NCBI RefSeq assembly: GCF_020171785.1
Contig: NZ_JAIVAE010000002.1
Span: 62,001-126,000, forward strand
Source of the DNA: Guptibacillus hwajinpoensis
Lineage (GTDB): Bacteria > Bacillota > Bacilli > Bacillales > Guptibacillaceae
Reading direction: 5' to 3'
Length of the DNA: 64,000 nucleotides
The notes under the pieces are model-generated. The model was given only the letters and a program-made list of their open reading frames with translations. It ran no database searches and was not told the origin of the DNA. This document shows positions 1 to 8,208 of the stretch, piece after piece. Every line of letters starts with the position of its first letter. Within the stretch, counting starts at the first letter, position 1. A program made the position numbers and the translations under genes.

Positions 1-12
1 GGAATGTAAGGT

Positions 13-1134
13 ATGAAGAAAAAGATTTGGATTACCATTGTGGTAGTGATTATACTCACTCTCGTTGTAGGGGTAAATATTTATCGAACCTATGCCGATA
101 GTACAGCTGATGTAAAGACAGAAACAGCTAAATTCGAAGAGATTAACTCCACTGTTATGACGCCTGGAACATTGGCGATGGCTAATGAAAGCACACTTTA
201 TCAGGATTCTAGCAAAGGTGAGCTGAAAGAAATTCTTGTTAATGAAGGAGACTCTGTAAAAAAAGGAGATCCAGTGGTTCGCTATGAGAACAAGGATTTA
301 GAAATGGAGAAAGAACAAAACGAGATCAACATTGAGTCGCTTTATCTTCGGATCAATTCACTTGATAAACAAGAGAAGCGTCTGAGAGAGAAGAAAAACG
401 ATTTAGCAGATGATGTTGGAGTAGATGAAGCAGAGGAAACAATGGAAGCTGAAATCGAACAGGTGAAAATGGATAAGCGAATGGCAAATCTTGATTTGCG
501 TCAGGCATTATTACAGCGAGATCGATTAAAGCAGAAGTTAAGTGACCTTGAAGAAAAAAGTGATATCAGCGGAGTTGTACTAGAAGCAAATGATTCAAGT
601 GCCCCTCAGTCAACTCAGATGGAGAAACCGATCTTGCGGATTGGAAGCATGGAAAATCTCATCATAGAAGGAACGCTTTCCGAATACGACACGCTGAATA
701 TTGAAGCAGGTCAACAAGTAACGATTACAACAGATGTGCTCCCTGACGAAAAGTGGGAAGCAGAAGTAATGGAAGTAGGCTATTTACCCCAAGCCTCTTC
801 ACCTGAGGCTAATACGTCGGCCGTGCAATATCCCGTTTCTGTTAAATTTAACAACCCAGAAGACGTTCCATTAAAACCTGGATTTCAAATGATTATTGAG
901 ATTGAAACAGAGTCACATGAAGCTTTAACCGTACCTTTAGAAGCGGTGCAACAGGATGGAGAAGAATCCTTTGTATTTGTCGTAGAAGATGGGAAGGCAG
1001 TTAAACGTCAAATTGAAACAGCTTCTTCCACTACAAAACGAATTGAAGTAACAAAGGGTTTATCTGAGAAAGCTCAAGTTGTGGTGGAAGCTCCGGATCA
1101 TTTGAAGGATAAGATGGAAGTGACCATGCAATGA
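13..1134 (+). CDS. yknX: YknX-like HlyD-family efflux adaptor
   Basis: Membrane-fusion/adaptor subunit of a MacAB-type ABC exporter. One N-terminal transmembrane helix (about residues 5-25) anchors it outside the cytoplasmic membrane. A lipoyl-like half follows (KGELKEILVNEGDSVKKGDP), then a charged alpha-helical hairpin at about 90-180, then beta-barrel and membrane-proximal domains. The length (373 aa), gene order and overlap with an ATPase and a MacB-type permease match B. subtilis yknXYZ, which protects against the SdpC toxin. The stop overlaps the next ATG (ATGA), indicating translational coupling. The B. subtilis locus also has yknW upstream; the window edge hides whether it is present here. 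The exported substrate cannot be read from sequence. Confidence 0.88.
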   Translation: MKKKIWITIVVVIILTLVVGVNIYRTYADSTADVKTETAKFEEINSTVMTPGTLAMANESTLYQDSSKGELKEILVNEGDSVKKGDPVVRYENKDLEMEKEQNEINIESLYLRINSLDKQEKRLREKKNDLADDVGVDEAEETMEAEIEQVKMDKRMANLDLRQALLQRDRLKQKLSDLEEKSDISGVVLEANDSSAPQSTQMEKPILRIGSMENLIIEGTLSEYDTLNIEAGQQVTITTDVLPDEKWEAEVMEVGYLPQASSPEANTSAVQYPVSVKFNNPEDVPLKPGFQMIIEIETESHEALTVPLEAVQQDGEESFVFVVEDGKAVKRQIETASSTTKRIEVTKGLSEKAQVVVEAPDHLKDKMEVTMQ

Positions 1135-1823
1135 TCCAACTTGAGGAGATAACAAAAAGCTATACACTAGGTAAGGAAGCAGTCAACGTGCTGAGAGGAA
1201 TAAGTCTTCAAATTAAAAGCGGCGAATTTGTAGCGATTATGGGTCCGTCAGGGTCGGGGAAATCAACCTTAATGAATATTATTGGTTGTCTTGATCGGCC
1301 GACTACAGGTTCCTACTTTTTAAATGAAGAAGATGTTTCTCAACATAAAGATCATGAATTAGCTAAAGTTCGAAATCAATCGATTGGATTTGTGTTTCAA
1401 CAGTTTCAACTGTTACCAAGGTTAACTGCGCTTAAGAATGTGGAGCTTCCTATGGTTTATGCTGGGGCCTCTAAACAAGAGCGTGAAGAACGTGCGCGCG
1501 ATGCTTTAGCAAAAGTTGGCTTACAGGATCGAGTGGGACACCTTCCAAATGAGCTTTCAGGTGGTCAAAAGCAACGAGTTGCGATTGCGAGGGCCCTTGT
1601 GAATGATCCATCGCTTATTCTTGCTGACGAGCCCACTGGTGCCCTAGATACCGCAACAAGCGTAGCGATTATGGATTTATTTGTTCAACTTAATCAGGAG
1701 GGGACAACAATCGTTGTGGTCACGCACGAGCCGGAAGTTGCGGAATATGCGAGTCGGGTCATATATGTGCGAGATGGATTATTAGGACAAAACCCTCTTG
1801 AGAAAGGGGGGCAAACGAGTTGA
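1131..1823 (+). CDS. yknY: YknY-like ABC transporter ATPase
   Basis: Nucleotide-binding subunit of the same exporter, LolD/MacB class, 230 aa. Walker A GPSGSGKS lies at residues 38-45, the signature LSGGQKQR near 142-149 and Walker B LILADEP near 162-168, followed by a switch His (VVTHEP). It starts inside the adaptor stop codon and its own TGA overlaps the TTG start of the permease, so the three genes form a tightly coupled operon. It is expected to power export through the YknZ-like permease on the cytoplasmic face. Confidence 0.93.
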   Translation: MIQLEEITKSYTLGKEAVNVLRGISLQIKSGEFVAIMGPSGSGKSTLMNIIGCLDRPTTGSYFLNEEDVSQHKDHELAKVRNQSIGFVFQQFQLLPRLTALKNVELPMVYAGASKQEREERARDALAKVGLQDRVGHLPNELSGGQKQRVAIARALVNDPSLILADEPTGALDTATSVAIMDLFVQLNQEGTTIVVVTHEPEVAEYASRVIYVRDGLLGQNPLEKGGQTS

Positions 1824-3007
1824 GTCTTTGGGAAAATATCAAAATGGCTCTCATGTCAGTGAAAGCCCACAAGATGCGATCGATTCTAACGATGCTTGGG
1901 ATTATCATTGGTGTCGCAGCTGTCATCGTTGTTGTTGCGATCGGTCAAGGTGGAGAAGCGATGCTGAAATCCCAAATTGCTGGAGATGGCAATACGATCG
2001 AAGTCTTTTACCAGCCATCTGAAGAAGAAATGCAGCAGGGGAAATGGGAGGAGAATCCATTCACCCAAGAAGACATTCGACAGTTAGAGGGAATCGAAAA
2101 AGTTTCAAATGTGGTTGCCTCTTCCTCGGAATTTTCAACAGCCAGACTCCGTGAAGAAGAAACAGAAACGTCTATTACAGGGATTAATGAAGCGTATTTG
2201 GACGTGAATCAACTTAAAGTAGAGAAAGGTCGCTCCTTTACGAGCGCTGATTTTCTAGGCGGTCGTAGGGTAGCAATTGTCAGCGCAGCGATGCAGGAAG
2301 AGTTATTTGAAGGGAAGTCACCGATTGGAGAAATTATCCGCATTGGTGTTCAGCCTGTGGAAGTGATCGGTGTTCTAGAGAAGCCAACAGGTCTCTTCGC
2401 ATTTGGTTCCGTGGAAACATATATTCCGTGGACGGCAATGCGAAACATGCTTGGTACGAGTAACTACAGTCAGGTTACGCTTCAAGTGGAAAATGCAGAT
2501 GACATTCAGCCAATAGGAGAGCGTGCAACGACGGTCTTAAATCAACTTCACGACACAGACGATTCTTATCAGGTCATTAATATGGAAGAAATCGCTCAAG
2601 GAATTGGGCAGGTAACCACAATCATGACAACGATTATCGGCAGCATTGCTGGTATTTCACTGCTAGTTGGGGGCATAGGTGTGATGAACATTATGCTCGT
2701 CTCTGTTACAGAACGAACGCGTGAAATTGGGATCCGAAAGTCACTAGGGGCGACGAGACAGCAAATACTTCTTCAGTTTCTTGTTGAATCGATCATACTT
2801 ACCTTAATTGGTGGGATTATCGGTATTATACTTGGAGCAGGGACGGCGTATCTTGTGTCGTTCTTTGCGGACTGGCCATCTTTGATTTCGTGGCAGGTAG
2901 TTCTTGGCGCCGTTTTATTTTCAATGCTTATCGGGGTTGCCTTTGGACTCTTACCAGCGAATAAAGCTTCAAGACTGGATCCAATTGATTCGCTTCGCTA
3001 TGAATAA
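1820..3007 (+). CDS. yknZ: YknZ-like MacB/FtsX-type ABC permease
   Basis: Membrane permease of the exporter, 395 aa, with MacB topology. TM1 is at about 18-42, then a large extracytoplasmic domain to about 270, then three TM helices in the FtsX core (about 270-295, 322-348, 358-382). The conserved stretch TERTREIGIRKSLGATRQQI lies before TM3. The start is TTG, overlapping the ATPase stop (TTGA), with GGGGG upstream as ribosome site. It is the last gene of the operon and is followed by a strong bidirectional terminator shared with recQ. Confidence 0.9.
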   Translation: MSLWENIKMALMSVKAHKMRSILTMLGIIIGVAAVIVVVAIGQGGEAMLKSQIAGDGNTIEVFYQPSEEEMQQGKWEENPFTQEDIRQLEGIEKVSNVVASSSEFSTARLREEETETSITGINEAYLDVNQLKVEKGRSFTSADFLGGRRVAIVSAAMQEELFEGKSPIGEIIRIGVQPVEVIGVLEKPTGLFAFGSVETYIPWTAMRNMLGTSNYSQVTLQVENADDIQPIGERATTVLNQLHDTDDSYQVINMEEIAQGIGQVTTIMTTIIGSIAGISLLVGGIGVMNIMLVSVTERTREIGIRKSLGATRQQILLQFLVESIILTLIGGIIGIILGAGTAYLVSFFADWPSLISWQVVLGAVLFSMLIGVAFGLLPANKASRLDPIDSLRYE

Positions 3008-3042
3008 ACAAAAAAAGAGGATGACCCATCCTCTTTTTTTGT
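3008..3042. terminator. Bidirectional terminator between yknZ and recQ
   Basis: A perfect 16-bp inverted repeat (arms ACAAAAAAAGAGGATG and CATCCTCTTTTTTTGT, 3-nt loop) has A and T tracts on both sides and sits between two convergent genes. Confidence 0.9.
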
Positions 3043-3044
3043 TG

Positions 3045-5132
3045 TTATTTTTTTGTAGCTGAACGATTTTTTGTTAAAGCGACTTTTATTTGAAAGTAAG
3101 TGAATGATTCAGGCAGAGCTTCTTTTATTGGTTTTAATTTATCAAATCCAACTGATTTCGCTTTTTCCAAAATCACATTTTCAGTTTCTTCATCAAGCAG
3201 TCGAGATGTGTCTTGAAACAATCCTTCCTCCAAGCCTTTCAGCAAGTGGCTTTCTACTGTAGTAGGGCTTAACGATCGAGCAGCAGCAACGTTTAAAATG
3301 TCTTTGCCTTCCTCAAATAACTTAAGTGAAGCTCTATGACTGGCATCTTCAGAGGAAGCTTGCGTAGTTTTAGCGGAAAGCAAAAGTTCTAAAAAGGCCT
3401 CGCCGTATTTATCAAACTTCATCTCTCCCACACCTTTAATTTGAAGCATTTCTTCACGGGAAGAGGGCATGTTCGCACTCATTTCTCGCAATGTGCTGTC
3501 GGCAAACACAACGTATGGCGGAACGTTATCTCGATCCGCAATCTGCTTTCGCAAAGTTCTTAGCTGTGTAAAGAGCTGATCATCTTCCTCGATTGAAACA
3601 GGCTTACGGGCCACTTTCTTGAAGATCGTTTCTTGTCCTTTTAAAACAGGTAGCGTTTTTTCTTGGAGAATTAACGTTGGGTATTTGCTTTCTGTTAAAA
3701 GGAGGTACTGTTCTGCTGTTAGAAAGTCAATCATATCAACTATTTCTTGTTGTGTAAGGTGCTTTAATAAACCAAACGTGGAAACGCTGTTTAGGTTGAG
3801 CTCATTTATTCGCTTAGACTTTGATCCTTTTAGGATTTGGGCGATCATCGTTTTGCCAAATCGTTCGTTCACTCGTTTAATGGTAGAAAAAATCATTTGT
3901 GCTTCACGTGTAATTTCGACAGCTTCTCGATCATCAATACAATTGCTACATTTGCCACATCTGTAGCCTGGCCGGTCATCACCAAAATAATGAAGAATCG
4001 TTCCTTGAAGGCATTTTTCAGTATGACAATAATCAACCATAGCTTTTAATTTGGAGAGATCAGCTGATTTTCTTTCTGGTTCATGCTGATTTTGCTCAAT
4101 TAGAAATTTCTGAACATGAATATCGCCAGGTGAAAAGAGAACAAAACAATCACTTTCTTCTCCATCACGACCGGCACGGCCAGCTTCCTGATAGTAAGAT
4201 TCCATATTCTTAGGGAGATTATGATGAATCACAAATCGAACGTTGGATTTATCAATTCCCATTCCAAATGCATTGGTCGCTACCATAACCGATAGATTAT
4301 CGAACAAAAACGCTTCCTGAGCGGCTTTGCGCTCGTTCTCTGTCATCCCCGCATGATACTTACCTACTTTAATTCCTTGTTTTAGAAGCGAATTGTATAG
4401 CTGGTCCGCTTCTTTTCGGGTCGCCGTGTAGATAATTCCGGACTCCGCACTGTTTTGACTAAGGTATTTGTCGATAAAAGACTTTTTCTTTTCCCCTTTA
4501 ATAACGGAGAAATGTAAGTTTTCTCGTGCAAAACCAGAAATAAACGTTTGTTCTGGAGCGATCGTTAGAAGTCTCTGAATATCTTGAATGACTTCAGGTG
4601 TCGCTGTAGCCGTTAAAGCAATAACTGGCGGCTGATCTTCAAATCGATGGATCATTTGACTTATTTTCATATAGCTAGGTCTGAAATCATGTCCCCATTG
4701 AGAGATACAGTGTGCCTCATCGACTGCTATGAGAGAAATGGTTGTTCGCTGTAATAAACGTTGAAAAGTAGGTGCTTCTAGACGTTCCGGAGCAACATAA
4801 AGTAACGTTAATTCTCCATTTTCTGCTTCCACCATTCGTTCTCTTATTTCGGTTTCTGTTAGAGAGCTGTTAATATAAGCGGCTTCGATACCGTAACTTG
4901 CAAGTGCATCCACCTGATCTTTCATTAATGAAATAAGCGGAGAGATAACGATCGTTAGTCCCTCTGATAGAAGAGCCGGAAGCTGATAGCAGATTGATTT
5001 ACCACCGCCAGTAGGCATAATACCTAGCGTGTTATTTTGAGATAGAACACTCGAAATGATCTCTTCCTGACCACCTCGAAATTCATCGTAGCCAAAATGG
5101 TGTTTCAGCTGTTCTTTTGCTTTAACAAGCAT
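3045..5132 (-). CDS. recQ: ATP-dependent DNA helicase RecQ
   Basis: 3'-5' DNA helicase of recombinational repair. It begins with a superfamily 2 core: Walker A TGGGKS at residues 41-46, DEAH near 138 and the QxxGRxGRDG motif VI. An RQC zinc site follows (CHTEKC then CGKCSNC near 370-400). An HRDC domain lies near 515-600 ([20 protein letters not shown]), then a C-terminal HTH-like tail. At 695 aa it is longer than the short Bacillus RecS and resembles the long RecQ type with the extra C-terminal helix-turn-helix region. The ribosome site is AAGGAAG before the ATG. It is monocistronic, with terminators at both sides. Confidence 0.93.
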   Translation of the reverse strand: MLVKAKEQLKHHFGYDEFRGGQEEIISSVLSQNNTLGIMPTGGGKSICYQLPALLSEGLTIVISPLISLMKDQVDALASYGIEAAYINSSLTETEIRERMVEAENGELTLLYVAPERLEAPTFQRLLQRTTISLIAVDEAHCISQWGHDFRPSYMKISQMIHRFEDQPPVIALTATATPEVIQDIQRLLTIAPEQTFISGFARENLHFSVIKGEKKKSFIDKYLSQNSAESGIIYTATRKEADQLYNSLLKQGIKVGKYHAGMTENERKAAQEAFLFDNLSVMVATNAFGMGIDKSNVRFVIHHNLPKNMESYYQEAGRAGRDGEESDCFVLFSPGDIHVQKFLIEQNQHEPERKSADLSKLKAMVDYCHTEKCLQGTILHYFGDDRPGYRCGKCSNCIDDREAVEITREAQMIFSTIKRVNERFGKTMIAQILKGSKSKRINELNLNSVSTFGLLKHLTQQEIVDMIDFLTAEQYLLLTESKYPTLILQEKTLPVLKGQETIFKKVARKPVSIEEDDQLFTQLRTLRKQIADRDNVPPYVVFADSTLREMSANMPSSREEMLQIKGVGEMKFDKYGEAFLELLLSAKTTQASSEDASHRASLKLFEEGKDILNVAAARSLSPTTVESHLLKGLEEGLFQDTSRLLDEETENVILEKAKSVGFDKLKPIKEALPESFTYFQIKVALTKNRSATKK

Positions 5133-5325
5133 CGTATCTTCCTTTCTAATTCGCCAGTTCGTTTGCTTTTTTCATCTTACCGTATCTATGGAATTGTGTA
5201 TAGATCACGAGTTTACGAATGAAGTTGCAAGCGTAATAAAAAGGATAAACATTTAGAAAACGGGCAAACTACTACAATATGGAAAAAATAAGTGGTTTTA
5301 CGTCAAGTAAAAGGGGAATACGAAT

Positions 5326-6024
5326 ATGGTGGACTGGATAGAAGTTATTCTTAGATCGCTGTTCATATTAATTGGGCTATTTATCATTACAAAACTTCTT
5401 GGAAAAAAACAATTATCAAAGCTATCTTATTTTGAATATATTGTAGGCATTATTATTGGTGATATAGCAGGCAGTTTATCAATGGATGTGGAAGTGAGCT
5501 TACTTCACGGTGTAACAAGCATTCTCATTTGGACACTTATTTCTGTATTCTTAAGCTATATTTCAATGAAAAATAAAAAAGTGAGAGATTTTGTAGAGGG
5601 AAAAGCGAGAGTATTTATTAAGGATGGGAAGATCCTTGAGGAGAACTTGAAAAAAGAGAGATTTACAACAGATGAATTGCTAGAAATGCTTCGTAAAAAA
5701 AGTGTTTTTAAGGCAAGTGAAGTCGAATTTGCGCTACTTGAAGCAGATGGAGAGCTTAGCGTTTTACTAAAACGTGACTACCGAGCGATTAAGCCTGCTG
5801 AACTTTGGCTACACCTCCCTCGTGATAAAGAACCAAAAACGATTATCATGGATGGCGAATTAATAAAAGAAGTACTAACAGAAGTAGGCCATAATGAAGC
5901 GTGGCTAAAAAAAATTCTAGCAGATAAGCACGTAAACATAGATGATGTATTTCTTGCACAGCTACACTCTGATGGCAAGTTAACGCTAGATTATTACGAA
6001 GATGGCATGTCAGAAGTTGAATAG
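5326..6024 (+). CDS. DUF421/YetF-family membrane protein
   Basis: Membrane protein of 232 aa, the usual YetF length. Three hydrophobic segments occupy about residues 5-75, including the family signature LGKKQLSKLSYFEYIVGI and GDIAGSLSMD. A soluble C-terminal part of about 150 residues carries two beta-rich repeats (LLEMLRKKSVFKASEVEFAL and a later DDVFLAQLHSDG). The family is widespread in bacilli and sporulation-associated in some members; its molecular role is not established. A strong GGAGG for the next small gene follows 18 nt after its stop, so the two are probably cotranscribed. Confidence 0.85.
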   Translation: MVDWIEVILRSLFILIGLFIITKLLGKKQLSKLSYFEYIVGIIIGDIAGSLSMDVEVSLLHGVTSILIWTLISVFLSYISMKNKKVRDFVEGKARVFIKDGKILEENLKKERFTTDELLEMLRKKSVFKASEVEFALLEADGELSVLLKRDYRAIKPAELWLHLPRDKEPKTIIMDGELIKEVLTEVGHNEAWLKKILADKHVNIDDVFLAQLHSDGKLTLDYYEDGMSEVE

Positions 6025-6041
6025 AGTCATGGAGGAAAATC

Positions 6042-6221
6042 ATGAAAAAAGAAATTTTTTATCGATCCAAGGATGAACTCATTGTTCTTCTTTTAGATCG
6101 AGGGATATACAAAGTAAAGAGTAAACAGTTATATGAATGTTCGCAAACGGAATTGTTTTATTATTACCTTTCCATTACAAGGGAATCGTTGCAGCAGGTA
6201 AAAACGAAGGTTAGTTCTTAA
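6042..6221 (+). CDS. FbpA-like small basic protein
   Basis: A 59-aa basic protein with a good GGAGG six bases before its ATG. The core KDELIVLLLDRGIYKV followed by LYECSQTELFYYY matches the pattern of the Fur-regulated basic protein FbpA family (LIxxLIxxGIYK, then LYELTLTELExxY). In B. subtilis FbpA works with the sRNA FsrA in the iron-sparing response. No Fur box is visible immediately upstream because the gene lies 18 nt after the DUF421 gene. Family assignment is by pattern, so the iron link is inference. Confidence 0.62.
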   Translation: MKKEIFYRSKDELIVLLLDRGIYKVKSKQLYECSQTELFYYYLSITRESLQQVKTKVSS

Positions 6222-6250
6222 CAGCTTCTTACAAGAAGCTGTTATTTTTT
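6220..6250 (+). terminator. Terminator after the FbpA-like gene
   Basis: An 11-bp stem (AACAGCTTCTT / AAGAAGCTGTT) followed by ATTTTTT. The left arm overlaps the stop codon of the small gene. Confidence 0.85.
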
Positions 6251-6412
6251 TAGGTGAATGGACTTATAATAAGGGAATGTTCGAATACTGTAAAGAACGC
6301 TTTAAGAAAGATAAGCAATGATTTTGTCTAGTTTTGCCGAAAGCCTTCACAAGGCACAGAATAGTTTGGATAATAGAGCTTGTACTTATAAGTAGGGGAG
6401 GGGTGGCGAGCC

Positions 6413-6601
6413 TTGTTATATGTAAAACAGGATGCAAAAGAAGAATTGCTCCATTGGATTAAGCGTAAGCAAGAGGAAATGATCGAGATTGGCACTGCAA
6501 AAGGCATTTCACATAAAGAAACATTACAGTGTAGTCAAGAGTTAGATGATTTACTAACTTCTTATCAACGTTTGACCTCCGTCAACCAGTTGAGAAGTTA
6601 G
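6413..6601 (+). CDS. Spo0E-like aspartyl-phosphate phosphatase
   Basis: A 62-aa protein of the Spo0E family, which dephosphorylates Spo0A-P and delays sporulation. The hallmarks are an N-terminal helix with IKRKQEEMIEIG, then the signature SQELDDLLTSYQ. The TTG start is preceded by GGGGAGGGG. Its last 48 bp overlap a convergent small reading frame on the other strand. Partner specificity (Spo0A or another response regulator) cannot be read from sequence. Confidence 0.8.
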   Translation: MLYVKQDAKEELLHWIKRKQEEMIEIGTAKGISHKETLQCSQELDDLLTSYQRLTSVNQLRS

Positions 6602-6721
6602 CGTCTGAATCGAATGGAAAAGGGCTTCCTTGACGACTGGTGGATAATCGTTTTGGAATTCAGAAATACAATCACGGATCTGTTGAATTAGTAGGATCTC
6701 CTCATGACTCGCATCGTTCAT
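6554..6721 (-). CDS. Small hypothetical protein convergent with the Spo0E-like gene
   Basis: A 55-aa frame, MNDASHEEILLIQQIRDCI at its start, mostly helical and acidic. I chose the internal ATG at 6721 because GAGGAGG stands eight bases upstream of it, whereas the longer frame has no ribosome site. Its 3' end overlaps the Spo0E-like gene tail to tail by 48 bp. I do not recognise the family. It could be a short regulatory protein, or less likely a chance frame with a good Shine-Dalgarno. Confidence 0.5.
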   Translation of the reverse strand: MNDASHEEILLIQQIRDCISEFQNDYPPVVKEALFHSIQTLTSQLVDGGQTLIRS

Positions 6722-6920
6722 CTCAACATCCTCCTCAAAATTCGATTTATACACCAATCATGACAAATTATACTCGTTTTCGTCAATGCTTTTTCCTAAA
6801 AATCGTTCAAATGTTGTTTAAAATTTCTTTATTTTCTGTAAAATAAGGACTTTTCACCTACTATCTGTGCATGTTATACATAATGAGCATTAAATTTCTA
6901 AAAAAACTTTCATACAATGT

Positions 6921-6949
6921 TTGAACAAATGGCACAAAAATTATATACT
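6921..6949 (+). promoter_or_regulatory. SigA-type promoter of rpmE2
   Basis: TTGAAC and TATACT are separated by exactly 17 bp, predicting a start near 6956 and a leader of about 100 nt before the L31 ATG. Confidence 0.8.
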
Positions 6950-6959
6950 AGAAAGGACG

Positions 6960-6993
6960 GGTTTTGGTGCCCAAAGATTTGTGGGTCCAAACC
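6960..6993 (+). ncRNA. Candidate L31 leader hairpin (autoregulatory element)
   Basis: Just after the predicted start, GGTTTTGG (6960-6967) pairs with CCAAACC (6987-6993) with one bulged T. Inside it CCCA (6970-6973) pairs with TGGG (6982-6985). Ribosomal protein leaders that bind their own product are known for many ribosomal genes, including L31 leaders in Firmicutes. That this hairpin is one is inference. Confidence 0.5.
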
Positions 6994-7058
6994 TCTGTTT
7001 ATTTCTATACCATTCATTTAACGTAAATGATGATTTGATTGATAAAGGAGGTCTAGCA

Positions 7059-7301
7059 ATGAAGGAAGGAATCCATCCAAAATACCAGCAAGTTGTATTT
7101 TTAGACGTTAGTACTGGTTTTAAGTTTCTAACTGGTTCTACAATGGGATCTAACGAAACAATTGAGTGGGAAGACGGTAGCGAATATCCACTAATCAAAG
7201 TTGATATTAGTTCTGAATCTCATCCATTCTACACTGGTCAGCAGCGCTTTAACGATGCTGGTGGTCGTGTTGAAAAGTTCAAAAAGAAATACAACCGCTA
7301 A
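7059..7301 (+). CDS. rpmE2: 50S ribosomal protein L31 type B
   Basis: An 80-aa protein beginning [14 protein letters not shown], with FKFLTGSTM and the C-terminal [11 protein letters not shown] motif of L31. The CxxC zinc pairs of the zinc-binding type are absent, so it is the zinc-independent (C-minus) type B form. In B. subtilis the equivalent YtiA replaces zinc-containing L31 under zinc limitation through Zur. I did not find a convincing Zur box here, so regulation may instead be by the leader. The start is set by AAAGGAGG at 7044-7051; the longer upstream frame lies in the untranslated leader. Confidence 0.93.
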   Translation: MKEGIHPKYQQVVFLDVSTGFKFLTGSTMGSNETIEWEDGSEYPLIKVDISSESHPFYTGQQRFNDAGGRVEKFKKKYNR

Positions 7302-7308
7302 TAAAAGT

Positions 7309-7340
7309 AGAAAACACTCTGAGGAGTGTTTTCTTTTTTT
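7309..7340. terminator. Terminator between rpmE2 and the sigma-like gene
   Basis: An 11-bp stem AGAAAACACTC / GAGTGTTTTCT followed by T7. It is shared by two convergent genes and ends at the stop codon of the minus-strand gene. Confidence 0.85.
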
Positions 7341-7816
7341 TAGGTATTCAATTGTTTCCGTAATTTCGTTATGGCACTTTTTCTCCACGATTTCACTGCT
7401 TCTACACTGACACCTTCAGTAGTTGCAACACTTTTAATTGATTTTCCCTCTATGATAACCTGTTCAACCCATTTTCTTTGTTTCGTTGTAAGGCTACTTA
7501 AGTCAATATTAAGCGTTACGCTACGCTGAGGCGTAAAGAACGTTTCTTCATAGTCACTCCAATTAGCATTCGATGCTAGGTTAGACGCGCGTAATTCTTT
7601 TCTTCTTTCATCAAGTAATTTACCGCGCACTTTTAAATAAGCATATGCGGAAAAGCTTCCTTTTGAATCCTGATAATTCTGAACGCATTCCCATAGCGCA
7701 ATCATTGCCGCTTGTTCATAGATGGGATTGTGCATTGGAAGATTTAATTTATAGATTTGACTCTTCACAAGTGGTGAGTAATCTTCAACTATTTTTTCGA
7801 ATGAGATATCTTGCAC
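7340..7816 (-). CDS. Small sigma-70-family RNA polymerase sigma factor
   Basis: A 158-aa two-domain sigma factor. Region 2 spans about residues 5-75 (FEKIVEDYSPLVKSQIYKL, then QNYQDSKGSFSAYAYLKVRG). Region 4 is a helix-turn-helix at about 105-155 (LTTKQRKWVEQVIIEGKSI, then AVKSWRKSAITKLRKQL). I chose the GTG at 7816 because GGGAG lies nine bases upstream and region 2 starts right after it; the 47-residue upstream extension looks like leader. No anti-sigma gene is adjacent. It could direct a small stress or sporulation regulon; the target is unknown. Confidence 0.72.
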   Translation of the reverse strand: MQDISFEKIVEDYSPLVKSQIYKLNLPMHNPIYEQAAMIALWECVQNYQDSKGSFSAYAYLKVRGKLLDERRKELRASNLASNANWSDYEETFFTPQRSVTLNIDLSSLTTKQRKWVEQVIIEGKSIKSVATTEGVSVEAVKSWRKSAITKLRKQLNT

Positions 7817-7834
7817 AAAACGAGTCTCCCAAGA

Positions 7835-7848
7835 GAGGGTGCACCCTC
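7835..7848. promoter_or_regulatory. 14-bp perfect palindrome upstream of the sigma gene
   Basis: GAGGGTGCACCCTC lies 18 bp ahead of the chosen GTG start. It could be an operator or a leader hairpin hiding the ribosome site; no protein can be assigned. Confidence 0.35.
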
Positions 7849-8042
7849 GTATATTCCGTCGGTAAAGATGACGATACGGGAAAGGAAGGAAAGTGTCATA
7901 TTCGTGATTTGCAAGTATGGCAATACGGACGGATAGGATACGTGTTACACCATTCAAGGAGATTATAAGTTTAGTAGGGTTAAATGACGCTTAACTGTTG
8001 ATAGGGTTCCAATTATTATCCCGCTCTGAATCAGAACAAAAT

Positions 8043-8071
8043 AAAAAACGATCTAAAGTAAGATCGTTTTT
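8043..8071 (-). terminator. Terminator after tetR and its downstream small ORF
   Basis: An 11-bp stem AAAAACGATCT / AGATCGTTTTT with a 6-nt loop and T tracts on both strands. Confidence 0.75.
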
Positions 8072-8083
8072 GCGGAAGAAGAC

Positions 8084-8182
8084 TTATGCTTTTCGGTAGC
8101 AAAGCTGTGCATTAATTCCTTTTAATTGAAGTTCGCGTACAATGCGTCTTAACTCTTCTTTTGTCAGGAGCGGCTCTTTCAC
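8084..8182 (-). CDS. 32-aa peptide downstream of the TetR gene
   Basis: A GTG-start frame (MKEPLLTKEELRRIVRELQL at its start, one Cys near the end) with GGAGGTGGAAGATT directly upstream. It starts 26 bp after the TetR stop and ends shortly before a terminator, so it is placed as the last gene of the repressor transcript. It is strongly helical and basic. I do not recognise the family, and it is below usual annotation cut-offs. Confidence 0.48.
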   Translation of the reverse strand: MKEPLLTKEELRRIVRELQLKGINAQLCYRKA

Positions 8183-8208
8183 AATCTTCCACCTCCACTA
8201 GTTTCTAA

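Noticed and set aside
1798-2022. Plus-strand frame with many Cys and His
   Set aside because: It is the out-of-phase shadow of the YknZ-like gene with no own ribosome site distinct from it.
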